Shown here piece after piece: positions 1-11,871 of a stretch of 64,000 nucleotides of DNA. Both the position numbers and the translations under genes were made by a program. The notes beneath the pieces were generated by a model. It saw only the letters and a program-made list of their open reading frames with translations, ran no database searches and was not told the DNA's origin. The stretch comes from Lota lota (taxonomy: Eukaryota; Chordata; Actinopteri; Gadiformes; Lotidae): positions 3,800,001 to 3,864,000 of the forward strand of contig JACYXH010000175.1 in assembly GCA_026745465.1 (NCBI GenBank), written 5' to 3'. Position 1 is the first letter of the stretch. Each line of letters opens with the position of its first letter.

Positions 1-139
1 ACTGATTAATTCTGATATGTATTGCAGTGGTTTTGTCATTGATATTTAGTATTTAACTTATGAAGGGCTTGAGGTGTAAAGTAGATAGGGTTTTTTAAAC
101 CATATTGTATTTCTGTCAGACATGGGCCATTGTGCTCAC

Positions 140-1072
140 CTGCCAGTCCTCTTGGTTATCTCGGTACTGGTCCTTGGGCATTGAGTTCCTCACACCTTCC
201 TCTCGCCTGATCCCCCTGTCTCTCTTCACCTCAGGGCCCCAAAAGTTGACACTGTTCACCGTGCCGGATTTCCTCCTCCCATCTCTCCCAACGTCCATCT
301 CTCTCCTCAGCTGCTCGTTCTCCTTCTGAAGTTCTTGGAGCTGAGCCTGGAGATCCAGCGTGGACCCTTCTCCGTCCCCCAAACAGTCCTGTGTTGGCTG
401 ATGTCTACCCGGCTGGCCCCTCAGGTTAGGAGGGCCTCCTGGAGGCAGGTGATGGTTCTGGTTTCCGTAGGGGTCTGATGGTGGAGGGATTCCCGAGAGA
501 GTGATGTTGGGGCTGCTGCCCGTAGCAGTAGAGTGTCCGGTGTACGAGGCCCGGCCGGTGCTCCTGCCCAAAGTCATGGTGCCTTTTGGGAAACCACCCG
601 AGGGCTCCAGCGCATCATGATCACTGGGGTACATGGTGCCTTTGGGATAACCCCCTGAGGGCTCCAGGGCATCATGATCACTGGGGTACATGGTGCCCGA
701 TGTCGCATAGGCAGCACTGACCGACTGGATGTTCTCCATAGAAAATGTTTTACCACCCGGGGCTGTTGTTGAATTGGAGGCTCTCCTTGCATCAGATGCT
801 GCTGCACCTCTGGGTTTGGATTTTGACCCTGTCCTTGCGGATGGCCCTGGCCTAGCAGCTGGTTTAGCAGCTGGAGAAGGTCCCCCACCGGATACCGAGC
901 CCGGCTCCAGCCCCGAGCGGCAGCCCGGAGTAGAGCTGGACCCTTCCTTACACTTGCTCTGCTTGGGAGACCTAGCGAAGCGTGATGCAGCGCTTCCATC
1001 GCTGTGTCCTCCGGTCTTTGATGCGGCAGATAACTTGCTGTGGGAGGGCTTAGCTCGGATGTTTAAAGGCAT
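140..1072 (-). CDS. erc2: ERC2-like (CAST/ELKS) active-zone protein, first coding exon only
   Basis: Partial gene. ERC proteins are coiled-coil scaffolds of the presynaptic active zone that bind RIM, Munc13 and liprin-alpha. The match is clear in the order of conserved blocks: GKTFSMENIQSVSAAYATSG, YPKGTMTLGR, TGSSPN, LDLQAQLQELQKENEQLRRE (start of the coiled coil) and FWGPEVKRDR. YPKGTMTLGR and LDLQAQL favour ERC2 over ERC1. I chose the ATG at 1070-1072; a weak splice acceptor lies just upstream (exon edge near 1089). The exon ends at 140 with CAG|GTGAGC, after ...EDWQ, matching the ENQ exon end of mammalian ERC genes. The rest of the gene lies left of the window. The N-terminal 100 residues (Ser/Gly/Pro/Arg-rich) and the end of the exon are divergent, so this could be a fast-evolving paralogue. 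Confidence 0.85.
576..689 (-). repeat. 57-bp in-frame tandem duplication in the ERC2-like exon
   Basis: Two adjacent 57-bp units (576-632 and 633-689) differ at only a few bases. Each encodes 19 residues that include MYPSDHDALEPSGG and then YPK or FPK. The reading frame is kept, so the N-terminal region gains one extra copy of the conserved SDH-containing motif. Confidence 0.9.
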
Positions 1073-1089
1073 TGTTGATTGGGACAAAA

Positions 1090-3904
1090 CTAATGTATAT
1101 CATATGTTAATTTCCCTTCATTGGGGAAACATTGTTTTGTTTTGTTTTTTAAGGAAGGCCACCTCTTGGCCTCTTAGATTTCACCTGCCCATCATTGCAT
1201 CTAGGAATGCAGAACTCAGAGGCAGGCCATTAGAATGAGGAGATTGCAGAAGGGATCAGTATTGGATCTTCAGAGGTTCTCGAAGAACAAAGTAATATTG
1301 AAGATGCATTATTTCCAGCCAGACGCTACTCTACTCATCTCAATAACAAAAGAGCATTGTTGGTTCTAAATAGGACAGACAAGGACACATGTTGAAAGAA
1401 AGGACATAAAGATAATAACAGAGTCAATAGAAAATGTCATCAGGGGCAGTGTGAAACACAACATTTACTCTGGTCCAGATTGTATCTTTACATTGTAAGG
1501 CTGCGATTCATATATTTCACAATAGATGCAATAGCTTAAGTTTAAATATTCAGTTATTAACATATTCACATCCAAGAAATTAATTGGGAGTATTTGTCCA
1601 CACACCACAATTCATTGATATGGTTATCTGTTATTGATTTCATCAAATGTCATGATGTGGTCTTGATATAAGTCGTTGCTATATGACTGGTAGGTGGTAG
1701 GCCTATTTATTCAAAGTCTATGATGCAAACCCTTTCAGCACCATGGACAGCACAACATATGTTCTGCACAGTTTCACCCTACTCGCAATACTAACAGTCA
1801 GAAAGATAACTTATAATTTCATTTCCTTTAAGGCAACTATTAAAGTAATGGACAATTATTATTTGTATACATCTGTGTAGGTAGGTAGGTGTGTAGTGGC
1901 CAGGAATGTTCCAGTGGCACAAAGTAATAGGCAGAACCTATCTCAAAACGTTGTAATGTATGATAGACTAAACCAAAACAAGAAAACGAATTATAACAAT
2001 GCTTAAATATGCCTATACAAGCGTAGAGACCCAAAATAGTCAAATTCAGTGATCCAGACCGTAGACACTGGTTGCAGAGTGGATGCAAATCCAATTCCTA
2101 ATCCCTCCTCTAATCTAAAAGGATAGGGTGTAGTACGTTGTCGCTGAATGGGATGCAACTGAGAGAATGGTCAAATGTACTTGTCAATCATACACGAGCT
2201 GCCAATCCTTTATCCATCATTGTATGAGACAATGAATTAAGCCTCGCGACGGAACAAGAAGGAAATCTACTATATCTATTCTACTGAAAGCCATGTCTAA
2301 TATCGCCTATAGAGAGGCTACTGTGAAAATGATGCAGTACCTTTTTTAAATGCTGTAAGAAATATAGAATAATATAGAAACATCTATATTAATTTCTCAA
2401 AATGCTTCGACTCCTCTTAGGTCGTCATGAAGTATGCGTAATTTATTCGTAATGTATATTTGACGTCTGTTAAACAAATAGGCAATTTAGTTGCGGAAAG
2501 CGAAAGTTTACGCATAGCATATCCGTAAAATCGCATAAACAAGTGTGAAATAAACTTATTTATATATTACATATAATTTGCAAAACGCTACATTGCATTT
2601 GGCGAAGAATAACCGTCCTCCTCCGATATGATTTGGTCGTCAGTTTTTGGTGTAAGTTGATACCACCCCAACTAAATTATCGTTTGGCGTTTGCGTGTAA
2701 AACAAGATTTACTCTGCAAGAACTATTGGCTTTGACTATTAAGCACCGATAAACTATAAGACATGACATCCTATTTTTCGGGAAAAGGGGAGTGGTTCAC
2801 GGCGTGCATGTAGACGCCATGCAGACAGAAGCCAAATAACTCTACTATGACCATGGCTCGAGGGGATTAGTTGTTGTCATATGCACACGACTGCATGAGT
2901 TAGTGCATTACATAAGAATTAGGCTACCACACAGAATAACACAGTTGCACTGATTTGAATGACAAAGTTATTGCAAAATAAAGCACATTTACATGGGCTA
3001 CCTTACGGGACAGGAGACGCTCCATCTCTCCCCATCACTGTGGAAGTCCAGCTCGTACCCATTGCAACGTTGGCGTCATATCACCAACTGCTTAGCTTCT
3101 TCTTGTGACCTGTGTCCTGCTAGCGGTGCCGCGTGAGCGCGCACTCTATCCAACGCGCGCCGCGCACAGGGTCGTTTCCACGACGAGGAAGCCATTATTG
3201 GGTTGTCTCTCTTTAACATTGACCGCATCAATCGATCATTTCACATGTGTATATATATATATATATAATTATTTTTTTTACAAGCAACACTCACCATGTT
3301 AACAATTCACCGCATAAAATACAATCTCTAAAGGCAAAACTAGGCTTTTTCAAATATTCTACAAGGAATTCAACAGGTCTAAATAGCGTTTATGTTCTTC
3401 AGGAGTCACACTTCTTGGATAGGCCTATAGGCCCAAACATTCTAGGCCTACAGATATTGGGTCACATCGTTAAATAAGGAGATTGGAAAAGGGAACTTAA
3501 TTCCTATCTATTGCAGGGCATACGATTTATTTTCTATGTGTAAAGTGAAAAGGTTATCTATCCAAAACATATATCCATATGCTTGACAAGGCTATAATCC
3601 ATTCTGTATATATAAGCACAAAAATGCATGTATGTTCCATCGTTTAATGTTATACATATCATGAGTTGAAATGAATCATCTCAATGGCAGCATAGCCAAG
3701 TGTTTTGCATGTTTACATTAGAAAGCTTCACATTACATTGCTATACACCCTTCAATGCTACACGAGAAGGGATACAAAAGTATATTCAACATATCACAAG
3801 GTTCACACAAATGACTGAACATTAAAGTCATTTGGCCTATATATATACATTTTCATCACATTTTCTGAGAAACAGTAGTTGTTAGTTTGTTAAACCAGTT
3901 TAAC
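1090..3904. other. ERC2-like 5' intron or flank, with possible first exon and promoter near 3.0-3.2 kb
   Basis: No coding gene seen in 2.8 kb. On the minus strand a good donor (CCC|GTAAGG) puts a possible non-coding exon end at 3007, and 3105-3180 is rich in CpG (GCGCGC and GCCGCG-type runs), which suits a promoter for the ERC2-like gene. That is inference; no TSS can be read. A short (TA)n run lies at 3249-3266. From about 3560 to 3904 the DNA resembles the 3' flanks of the other two TLR9 copies (shared ATGCTTGA and GCATGTA-type blocks), so it belongs to the TLR9-A 3' UTR or flank. Confidence 0.4.
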
Positions 3905-6900
3905 TTATATAAAACTTTCACTAATGTTGTTGTCATAGAATTTAAGATTGTCTGATGAAAGTGCTGTCCTCATTTGGTTCCAGAATAGGGGTTGGGCCTG
4001 TGGGTTTCTAGGCCAGGACATCACTGACTTCCTGCACAACCTCGTCCTTAGTTGGAGGTACTTCAACTTGGGAAACACCTTGTCCAGCAGTACGAGAACG
4101 GCTACGTCCACCTTGTTGAGATTAAATCAAAGAGTTTTATAACAACATGCCAACAACATAAGGATAATACGAATGCTAATGAATGTAAACAAATAAATTG
4201 AAGCATTTTATATACGTTTATTTCATAGTATACCTTCTCATCCAGAAGCCTCTGCTGAACCATGAAAAAGGTCTGCCGTATCACACCGTTGACCGTTGCT
4301 TCACCAACGCCTTTGCTTGTGCCATTGGACAGCACAAACACTGTCTTCTCGCTGCTGTAGACAGCATGGTGGAGGTTTTCAATGCAGGAAAGCCCAGGAA
4401 TCCAGTCCCTCTCTTCTAAACAGAGAGAGAATCTTCTGTAGCCTGAGCTCTCCAAACGGACAACCAACTCTTTGTAAACCCAGTCTCTCACGGCCTGGTT
4501 GTTTGTGTCGAACACCACGAAAGCATCATAGCGTTTTGGCGAGCAACTGGCAGAAGGATGCGAGTAGCCCTTACATCCTGCCCATAGGATCTGTAGACAG
4601 TACCACACATCCCAGCCATACAGATGTCTTAACAGTGGCAGAGCAATAAATGCACATGTGAAGAACGTACATAAGAGGAAGGCAAAGCCACCATAGATCT
4701 CCTGACAGGAACGCTGGTCGACGGTCAGCACACTTTTACCCTGCAGGGACTCCGGGAATCCACATTGGACAGTAGTGGTCAGGTAAGGAATAGGTGTGTT
4801 GCTGGTCCGCAGAAATTTCCCCAATTCGGAATTGTAACATTCACAGCTGAAAGGGTTATTATGTAGGGTAAGCAACTGGCAATAATTGCCATTTTTCAGC
4901 TGGAATGGGAGTGACTGACGATTCAACACTTTGAGAAAGTTGTTATTGAGATAGAGATAATTCAAAGCTTCTGCTTGACTGAAGAACTTATCAGAAAGAC
5001 TGCTTATCTGATTGTTACTGAGGTCCAAGATGGAAAAATCTGGTGGAAACACTGTAACACTGTTAGGCAGAGATGAAAGGTGATTTCCACTGAGATTTAG
5101 ATGGATAAGATTGCCAAGACATGTGAGGTTCGACCATGGAAAAGCATTAAGGTAATTATTGCTGATACTGATGGCCTGAATGCTCACTGGTAGATTACAG
5201 AGGATCCGTTGTTCGACTGAATGTAGCCGGTTCTGAGAGATGTCCAAGTAGATTAATTTCTTGAGGTCCTGGAAGAAATGAGTGTAGGTCTGGCCCTCTA
5301 TATCCCACATTATATCTAGGTGATTCCCAGAAAAGTACATATACTTCACAGAGTTACTGCTCAGTCGCGAAGTTATTCGCATTCCCATGCCATTATTTGC
5401 AAGATTTAAGACTTCCAGATTCGTGAGATTGTCCATGAACTCAAGACGATGACCCATTCCCGTCATACGAAAGTGATACTCATTGTGACTGAGGTCCAGC
5501 ACTTTCAGAGTCTTGTTCAACTCGGTGAATGCCTCTCTATAATATAGGTCAATTCTATTGTATGACATATCTAGGTAAACTAAGCTTTTCAAGCGACTGA
5601 AAAGTCGACCTTTTAAAGCCTGGCTTGCATAATTGTAAGACAGGTTTAAACACACAACATTTTCCATACCATCAAAAACATCTTCATGAAGGAAAATAAC
5701 ATTATTTTGAGAAAGATCAACTGTCAAGATATTTTGGCAAAATTTTTGTTTGAAATGCCACATTTCAAATACGCTATTGTTAGGGGTTCTACAAGTGTCA
5801 CTTTCGGTCTCAGTTTGATACATGTGTGCTGATACTGGTAGCATGGGTAAATCAGAAAAGTATTTGAAAACATTTGAATCAAGAGAGCCTTTTTCTAAAG
5901 AGTATCCAGATGACACATTGTAAGGGAGATAACTTAGTATGTTCTGGGAGAGGTCTAATCGGTTGAGGAACGGCAACATTCCCAGAGTGCTCATGTTGTA
6001 ATAGCTGATGAAATTCATGCGCATCTCCAGCACCTTAAGGTGTTTAAGTCTGGAAAGAATCACAAGGCTTTGTTCTGAAACCGTGCGGAAAAAGTTCCCG
6101 CTTAACAGAAGGGTTTCTAGATTTGAGACATTTCCCAGATGTGGTGAAAGGATCAGCTCAGGAAATGTCTTCAGTGGTTGATAGTTATAGATGAGGCTGA
6201 TCCATGTTAACTGCTTTAGCTCTGTAAAGAAGGTACCATTACGGATGGTGTAGGCCAGGTAGTTGTCTGAGAGATCCAACTTCTTTAAATTGGTCAAAGG
6301 GAGAAAAAGACCCCTTGGAATATTGTTCAAAGAGTTTCCCCTCAAGCTCAGATAACTAATGGAGCTGTTTTTTGCATAGAATGAGTTAGGGTGAAGCTGC
6401 AGGGAGGCATTGTTAGGGCAAGGGATACAACGGCGGGCTGCGTGGTCACAACGCTGACAATTCCATTCCAGATTTAGATGTTCCAGGTTGGGAAGCTGAG
6501 CGAATGCCCCTTCAGGAATCTCGGTTATTGTATTCTCCTTCAAGTCCAGAGCAATAAGTGAAGCTGGCAACCTTTGTGGTAGTGATGTCAAATTGTTGTA
6601 TCCCAGCGTTAGATTTTTTAGATGTGAAAGCTCCTTGTAAACGTCCTCATGGATGTAAAATGGCTGGTGGCAAGGGTTTTCATAATAACAGTTCATTGTG
6701 AGGAGGAGCTGCTCTAGATGTGGAGTTCCTAAAGGGTGGCTGATGTTGAAAATGCAGTTGCTCTCAAGATCCAGGACCCTAATGCTTTCTGGTAACCAGG
6801 GTAAAGAGGTAAGGCTGTTTCCTGCCAGATATAGATAAGTGAGGTTGTGCAGACTCCTGAAGGCATCCTTGTCTATTCTGACTCCACAGGGGAGGCCGTT

Positions 6901-8001
6901 TATATTTCCAATGATTCTAGGATCACAATTCCACGTCATTTTCAGAGTGATAAGATTTGGAATACCAGAGAAATGATGCTGTTCCACTTCCCGTATCTTT
7001 GTGTGACTTAGGTCAAGAAACCTTACATTTATTGAAGTAAAAAACGGGAAGTCATTGAGTGGCCTGTGAGTGCAGTATACCTCGGTACCGTTTTCATTAT
7101 TGTCACATGGAAAGAACAAGGGGATTCTTCCTCTCAATAAAGAGAGTTGGCTCAGTAATAGAATAACCACTTTTTGAAAGATATCCTGAAAAGAAAAATG
7201 GGAAATAAGTAATAAATGTAGGTTATCATCAGTTACTGTAATCTTGACTGGCGGATTTGTATTATATAAGTAAGGTAAAAGAGCTATGTGACGTTCCAAG
7301 AGTGTAAAGAGATGGCACGTATGGCAAGTCGTTTTAACATTTCATCCAAGCCCATCATCTATCATTTTTTTTCAAAATGAAAAAAACATTCCAGATATCT
7401 ATAATGCAATTTTGATTATCCAAAAAATGCATTGTGAGTAAAAAATGAATTACTGATATCAACAATTGGCAGTATGACTAGAACAAATGCAATTTCAAAT
7501 TGCACACATAGTCGGTTGATTAGGTATTCAATCTTCACGTACAGATGTCAGGGCTACGGGAGTGTGCCTACTATAGCGCGAGTCAGAGTCATCAATATCA
7601 GGAAATACAATAAATGTATGATTTAAATGATCCTGGGCTCCCTTGACCATGTCCAGACTGATTGAATCTGAAATAATTGCGTCTTTGACCATTTCCGATC
7701 ACAGGACCTTTGGACCCAGGATTCGTTTCCGATTTTTCACCAATTAAACTAGGAGTTGACAATTAAATTTCGGCAAATGTGAAAATCCATTAACGCTGTC
7801 ATCCTCATCCTGTTTTTTGATATGCGTGAATGCTCCTTGTACGATTGATATTCAATTGGAGTTATATTCTATTCTATTTGTCTGAGAGTAGCCTTTGACA
7901 TCAGAATCGAATAAAAAGTCATTTAGTGTTAGCTTGGCATAATACAATTTGATAGATCAATAGTGGAAACATATTATGAAATATCATAAATTACCTACCA
8001 T
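3905..8001 (-). CDS. tlr9: Toll-like receptor 9, copy A (intact)
   Basis: Endosomal receptor for unmethylated CpG DNA that signals through MyD88. Coding exons: 7999-8001 (the ATG alone, before GTAGGT), 4234-7185 and 3905-4111, giving 1053 aa. The ATG-only exon starts at 8055 after a TTCTGCAG acceptor. Order of parts: signal peptide (MDIFQKVVILLLSQLSLLRG), leucine-rich repeats to about residue 780 with the TLR7/8/9 Cys cluster CQRCDHAARRCIPC, an undefined (Z-loop) region near SDTCRTPNNSVFEMW, a C-terminal cap CECYNSELGKFL, a membrane helix near 831-855, the GWDVWYC motif, then TIR. TIR boxes are YDAFVVFD, LCLEERDWIPG (with the BB-loop Pro) and FWNQM. An intron splits the TIR after RLLDEK. TLR9 is chosen over TLR7/8 by the GWDVWYC segment and the C-terminal TIR. 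No stop or frameshift was seen. Confidence 0.93.
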
Positions 8002-8055
8002 TATTTCTACTGGACTGATCTTCAAGCGGAGATGCAACTGTTGGCCATAACAGCT

Positions 8056-10061
8056 CTGCAGAAGTGAAACACGATGGTTTGGTCGTGTGACCAAGATTCA
8101 GAACTCCATGTGTTCTATCACTGTCACGCCATCTACTGTCAAGCCGTCCACTTCCACAACCTAGCGGGCGCCGGCTGCCACTTCTCCACGTGCTCCCTGT
8201 TTACACGCCCGCCGGCAATCTCCAATCTCCACTCTCTATTTCAGCCGTGGTTTTCCTAGCAGCCGGCCGGGGCGCTAGTTCGTTATTTACTCTCCTCGCG
8301 TTAGTATCCACGTTCCCAGCTCTCGTATGCTTGCTCCGTTCTCTGTAGGGGATGTGGGTGTTTTAACACCCACACTTTTCCCGGTGAGAGGGTTCAACAC
8401 CCACACTTTTTCTGCAGTTTTTCCGCCGTTTTGCACAAACGCCTTGCATTGAACTGCCGCCGTAGCTACGTCGTAGGCTGTGTGTCACGATTGCGTCCAT
8501 AGCAACGCTCTGTTTTTCATGGCAACGGTTATATTTCACAGCGGTCTGTGAAATTACGAATCACACTACGGCAACGCCAAGACCCGCCCTTCAATCACTA
8601 CTACTATTGGCCAGGCATCCAAGGTAACGTAACCCGATTTGTTCATGTCCTATCTCCTGACCAATCCGCTATCCTAACCTTAACCACTCGAGGTGAAATG
8701 TCTAACCCCAACCAATCGAGCTGCTTCAGAGGGCGGGTCATTGCGATAAATAAACAGATATTAAAGTGGACTCAGTTCTGCATTTCTGCTGTTTTCATTA
8801 TTATTAGTATTCTGCTAAAATACAACACATTGCTTGTTGAATTTAAAACAAATGAAAATAAATCATTTCTAACATTCTTTTATTGAACAAATTGAACATT
8901 GAATTGAATATAAAGGCAGCACTAAAAAAGAATGACCGTTACATTTGGCCAGTTTTCTACTCATATTTTCTTTCAACTAAAACAAAAAGAAATCTGTTTT
9001 GTGTCTATAGTGATATGTCACAGCCTTTCGCGATGTGTCTATTGCGCTGGTTGATATTGTGATGATGATAAAAAAAAACCGATATATTGTGCAGCCCTAG
9101 TTCCGAGTGTGTTTTTATACTTTTCTAGTATCACTCATTTAAATGGGAAACTTTTTATATCTTGTATGTTATACATTGTGTACCCCTCTGTCATTGTATC
9201 CGTCGTTTTTATTGTTAATAAAAAAATCACATCCATCCCCCTCACTTTTGAAAAGCTTGCTACGCCACTGCCTGCCCCTAACCTGTTCTCTCCCTGTGCC
9301 CAGCTGTCCGCCGGATTTCCTGTCCGTCACCGAACCCCTGCCTGCCTGACTGCCTGCCCGTTGCCAAGCCCTTGCCTGCCTGACTGCCTGCCTGCTACAG
9401 AATCCTTTCCTGCCTGACTGCCTGCCTGCTACAGAACTCTTGCCTGTCTGACCACGGTTTGCCTAGCCCCCGGCTTGTCGATATTCACCCTCAATAAACT
9501 CCTTGAACCTCTCCGCCGTCTCCGCCTTTCTATGTCGTGCGTTTGGGTCCCCTCGTTCTGTTCTCCTTAACAATATCATCATATTAATGATTTAAATAAT
9601 TTCAAAAAATGTTTTATTCAAGAGTGCATTTGTTCATCCAATGCAATTTATGGAAGCTGGTGATGTATAAACCAAAGGACACTGCTAAGAAGTAAGACAA
9701 TATAGAGAAATTAAGAGAGCATACAACTTTAATATCACAAATAGTTTATTAGACATGAATTTATCAAATGTTTCTTTATTACTTAGCGTAGTTGTGGTGA
9801 AGACTGAGGAAAAAAAGCCAGTTATTGTGATCAGTTAAAGTAAAATGAGGTCATTTGGGTAGTCAAGCTGTTTAAAATTGACCTTCCTATATATCAAGGA
9901 TGGGATAGTTATCCCCAGATGTTTAAAAATAATTTGGCTTGAGCCTCACTCTTTCCTGAGAAACACAGCGTTGTATTTTACCTCCAGGGTACCCTGATAT
10001 CAAGATATATAGGACTGATACACACTGCTATGTTAATGTATTAGTCCTTCTTCAGGCTGCT
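8056..10061. mobile_element. Insertion block upstream of TLR9-A (degenerate transposon-like DNA)
   Basis: Aligning by eye to the flank of TLR9-C, similarity stops near 8105 and resumes near 9600 (shared CAATGCAATTTA), so about 1.5 kb was inserted here or lost elsewhere. The block holds a repeated AACACCCACACTTTT motif (8361, 8398), a segment ending near 9100 in CCGATATATTGTGCAGCCCTAG, which looks like a hAT-type terminus common in fish, and a 9270-9560 stretch with imperfect GCCTGCCTGACTGCC repeats followed by CAATAAA, like the 3' end of a retroelement. No transposase or reverse transcriptase frame survives. From 9600 to 10061 the sequence is the APEH 3' flank of the duplicated unit. Confidence 0.5.
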
Positions 10062-11871
10062 TCACCTGCACAGGTGTTGTACCAACCGCAGCGCGACATT
10101 CGTGAAACCATCTGACTCTGCATCTACTTTGGAGAGTGAGTGGTTGTTGCCTGGGTACCACAACAACCTCGTAATTTCAGGAAATGCAGAGGTTAATGAC
10201 CATATAAGCATTAAACCAGAATCAGAAATTCCTTCACATTACCGAACCCTTTGGCCGGTAAGTGAACTGCAGCCGGCTCGACCTTGTGCATTCAAAGCAC
10301 TAGACTAGGAGCTCTGTGGCTTGAGGCAGTAACAATCATAAACTAATGTTGGTTATAATCATAAATTAACGTACAAATCCAAAAGTTATTTTAAAAATGC
10401 ATTTTTGTCATTATATGCACTTAAACGTCACTTCTTTCCTTTTCCCTGCAAAACTGGCCCAGTTCAAATATAATAGAAATCAGCCCACTGGCTGTTATAC
10501 GCAATGGAGAGAGTTGGGGAAGGTCAGATTTAAGTACAATTTTTACCTGTTTATATATTGTAGTGAAATAAGGATTTAAAAGAATGTTGCTCCAAAAATG
10601 TCTTCATATGGACAGCCTTGTCTATTGTGAGTGAGTTTCATTGACTGGTGTTGCAGCAGTGCAGAGATATTCCATTCTCAAGTGTCAAGACAAGGCCGAC
10701 TCCTTCTAACCAATCATAAGCTCAAAGAGAAAGAGCGTATCCCCTTGCTGTCAATCAACTCTGTGGACAAGACTAATAGCTAGAATCTATTTTAGGCATA
10801 TAGCTTGCTAGCTAGTAGTACTAGCTGGTTGGAAAGTTTATTCTTTGTATGACAAATGTGTTTGGGAACAAGAAGGCAGAGCCTCGTTGTGAAGGCTGAG
10901 AATGGAATATCTGCACTGCTGCTACACTGGTCAATGAAACTCAATCACAGTAGACTGTGAGTGAGTCTGCACTGTAGTCTGCACTGTGTATGTTCCACCA
11001 TACACCTGCACGTATTGACAATGAAATCATACACACAAAGGATAAGCAGCCATTATCATTGCCATAGTTAAAGACACAACCCTCCCACACACACAGACAC
11101 ACACTACAGTGCTTGCATAAGCACAGGTGTGCAAATAAATATTAAAACCATCCTCCCAGTACTGCATAACATACCCAACTGGGAATACCAGTTCTGCTGG
11201 TAGAATATGTTTAGTAGTGAATCACCTGACATGTACATTGTGTGTCTTATACAAACATAATAAATTACCAGTCTGGGATGTCTGTGCTGCCAATCATGGA
11301 GGCCAGGTTGATGACAGGGTTGTGTGCCACGCAGGCCTTGTAGAACCCTGGGTACTGGCCAATGAGATGACAGGCCAGGAAACCACCATGGGAGCCCCCA
11401 GAAACCACTACCGTCTGCTGGTCTTTCAGCACACTCTTTACGGCAAACAGGTGTGAAAAAAATAAATGTTTAAACACAGGAGAAAGAGTGAAAGTTAAAG
11501 CCAAAAGTAGATGAATAAAACCAAAACATTTAGTCAGAAAGGAAATTCATGGTTGCTCTGTGGTAAACGATCGTAAACTAACATTATGCCTAATAATCAA
11601 AACCTCTATGCAGATTATGAATGGGATTTTCACTTCCGGAATCACACTGTTACGCTCTATAATAATATTTAGTATGGCAATCATTGTATTATCTAATTTC
11701 ACAATGAAGGCTATTATATGAGTTTCATACAAATACATATATAAATACATAACAATAACATAACAATATATATATATATATTGTTTGTTATTGTTATTTT
11801 TTTATACAGCAAAGCCCATCCTACATAGTACAGACAAGGAGAGAAACCACAATCACAGAATGAGGATCGCC
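10062..11871 (-). pseudogene. APEH relic 1 (5'-truncated, exons 22, 20 part, 19, 17)
   Basis: Fragment of acylaminoacyl-peptide hydrolase left between TLR9-A and TLR9-B. Recognisable against the complete gene at 24.9-33.2 kb: last exon (10062-10167, same length, acceptor present), a stub of the exon-20 start near 10960-11003, exon 19 (11269-11447) and a broken exon 17 (about 11807-11871, internal deletion, donor lost). Exon 19 still encodes the nucleophile motif SGGSHGG and GSTDIPDW, but has a 12-bp in-frame deletion and its acceptor AG is changed to TG. Exons 21 and 18 and everything upstream are absent. A foldback element (10619-10955) sits where exon 21 and most of exon 20 should be. Confidence 0.88.
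10619..10955. mobile_element. MITE-like element with about 80-bp inverted arms
   Basis: The left arm (about 10619-10700) and the reverse complement of the right arm (about 10875-10955) match closely: both contain GAGTTTCATTGAC, GCAGCAGTGCAGA and ATATTCCATTCTCA. The roughly 170-bp centre has no reading frame. The structure (long terminal inverted repeats, short, non-coding) fits a miniature inverted-repeat transposable element. I could not fix a target-site duplication. It lies inside APEH relic 1. Confidence 0.7.

Noticed and set aside
729..1238. 169-residue plus-strand frame opposite the ERC2-like exon
   Set aside because: Antisense shadow of a GC-rich coding exon, with no family resemblance.
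4296..4649. 117-residue plus-strand frame, repeated at 13213 and 19827
   Set aside because: Antisense of the TIR-coding region. Its conservation in three copies follows from the TLR9 duplication.
8548..8886. 112-residue plus-strand frame in the insertion block
   Set aside because: No recognisable transposase or reverse transcriptase motif; low-complexity end; treated as decayed mobile DNA.
11269..11447. A short functional hydrolase encoded by APEH relic 1, because SGGSHGG is intact
   Set aside because: Its acceptor is destroyed, and the exons carrying the catalytic Asp (exon 21) and the propeller are gone.
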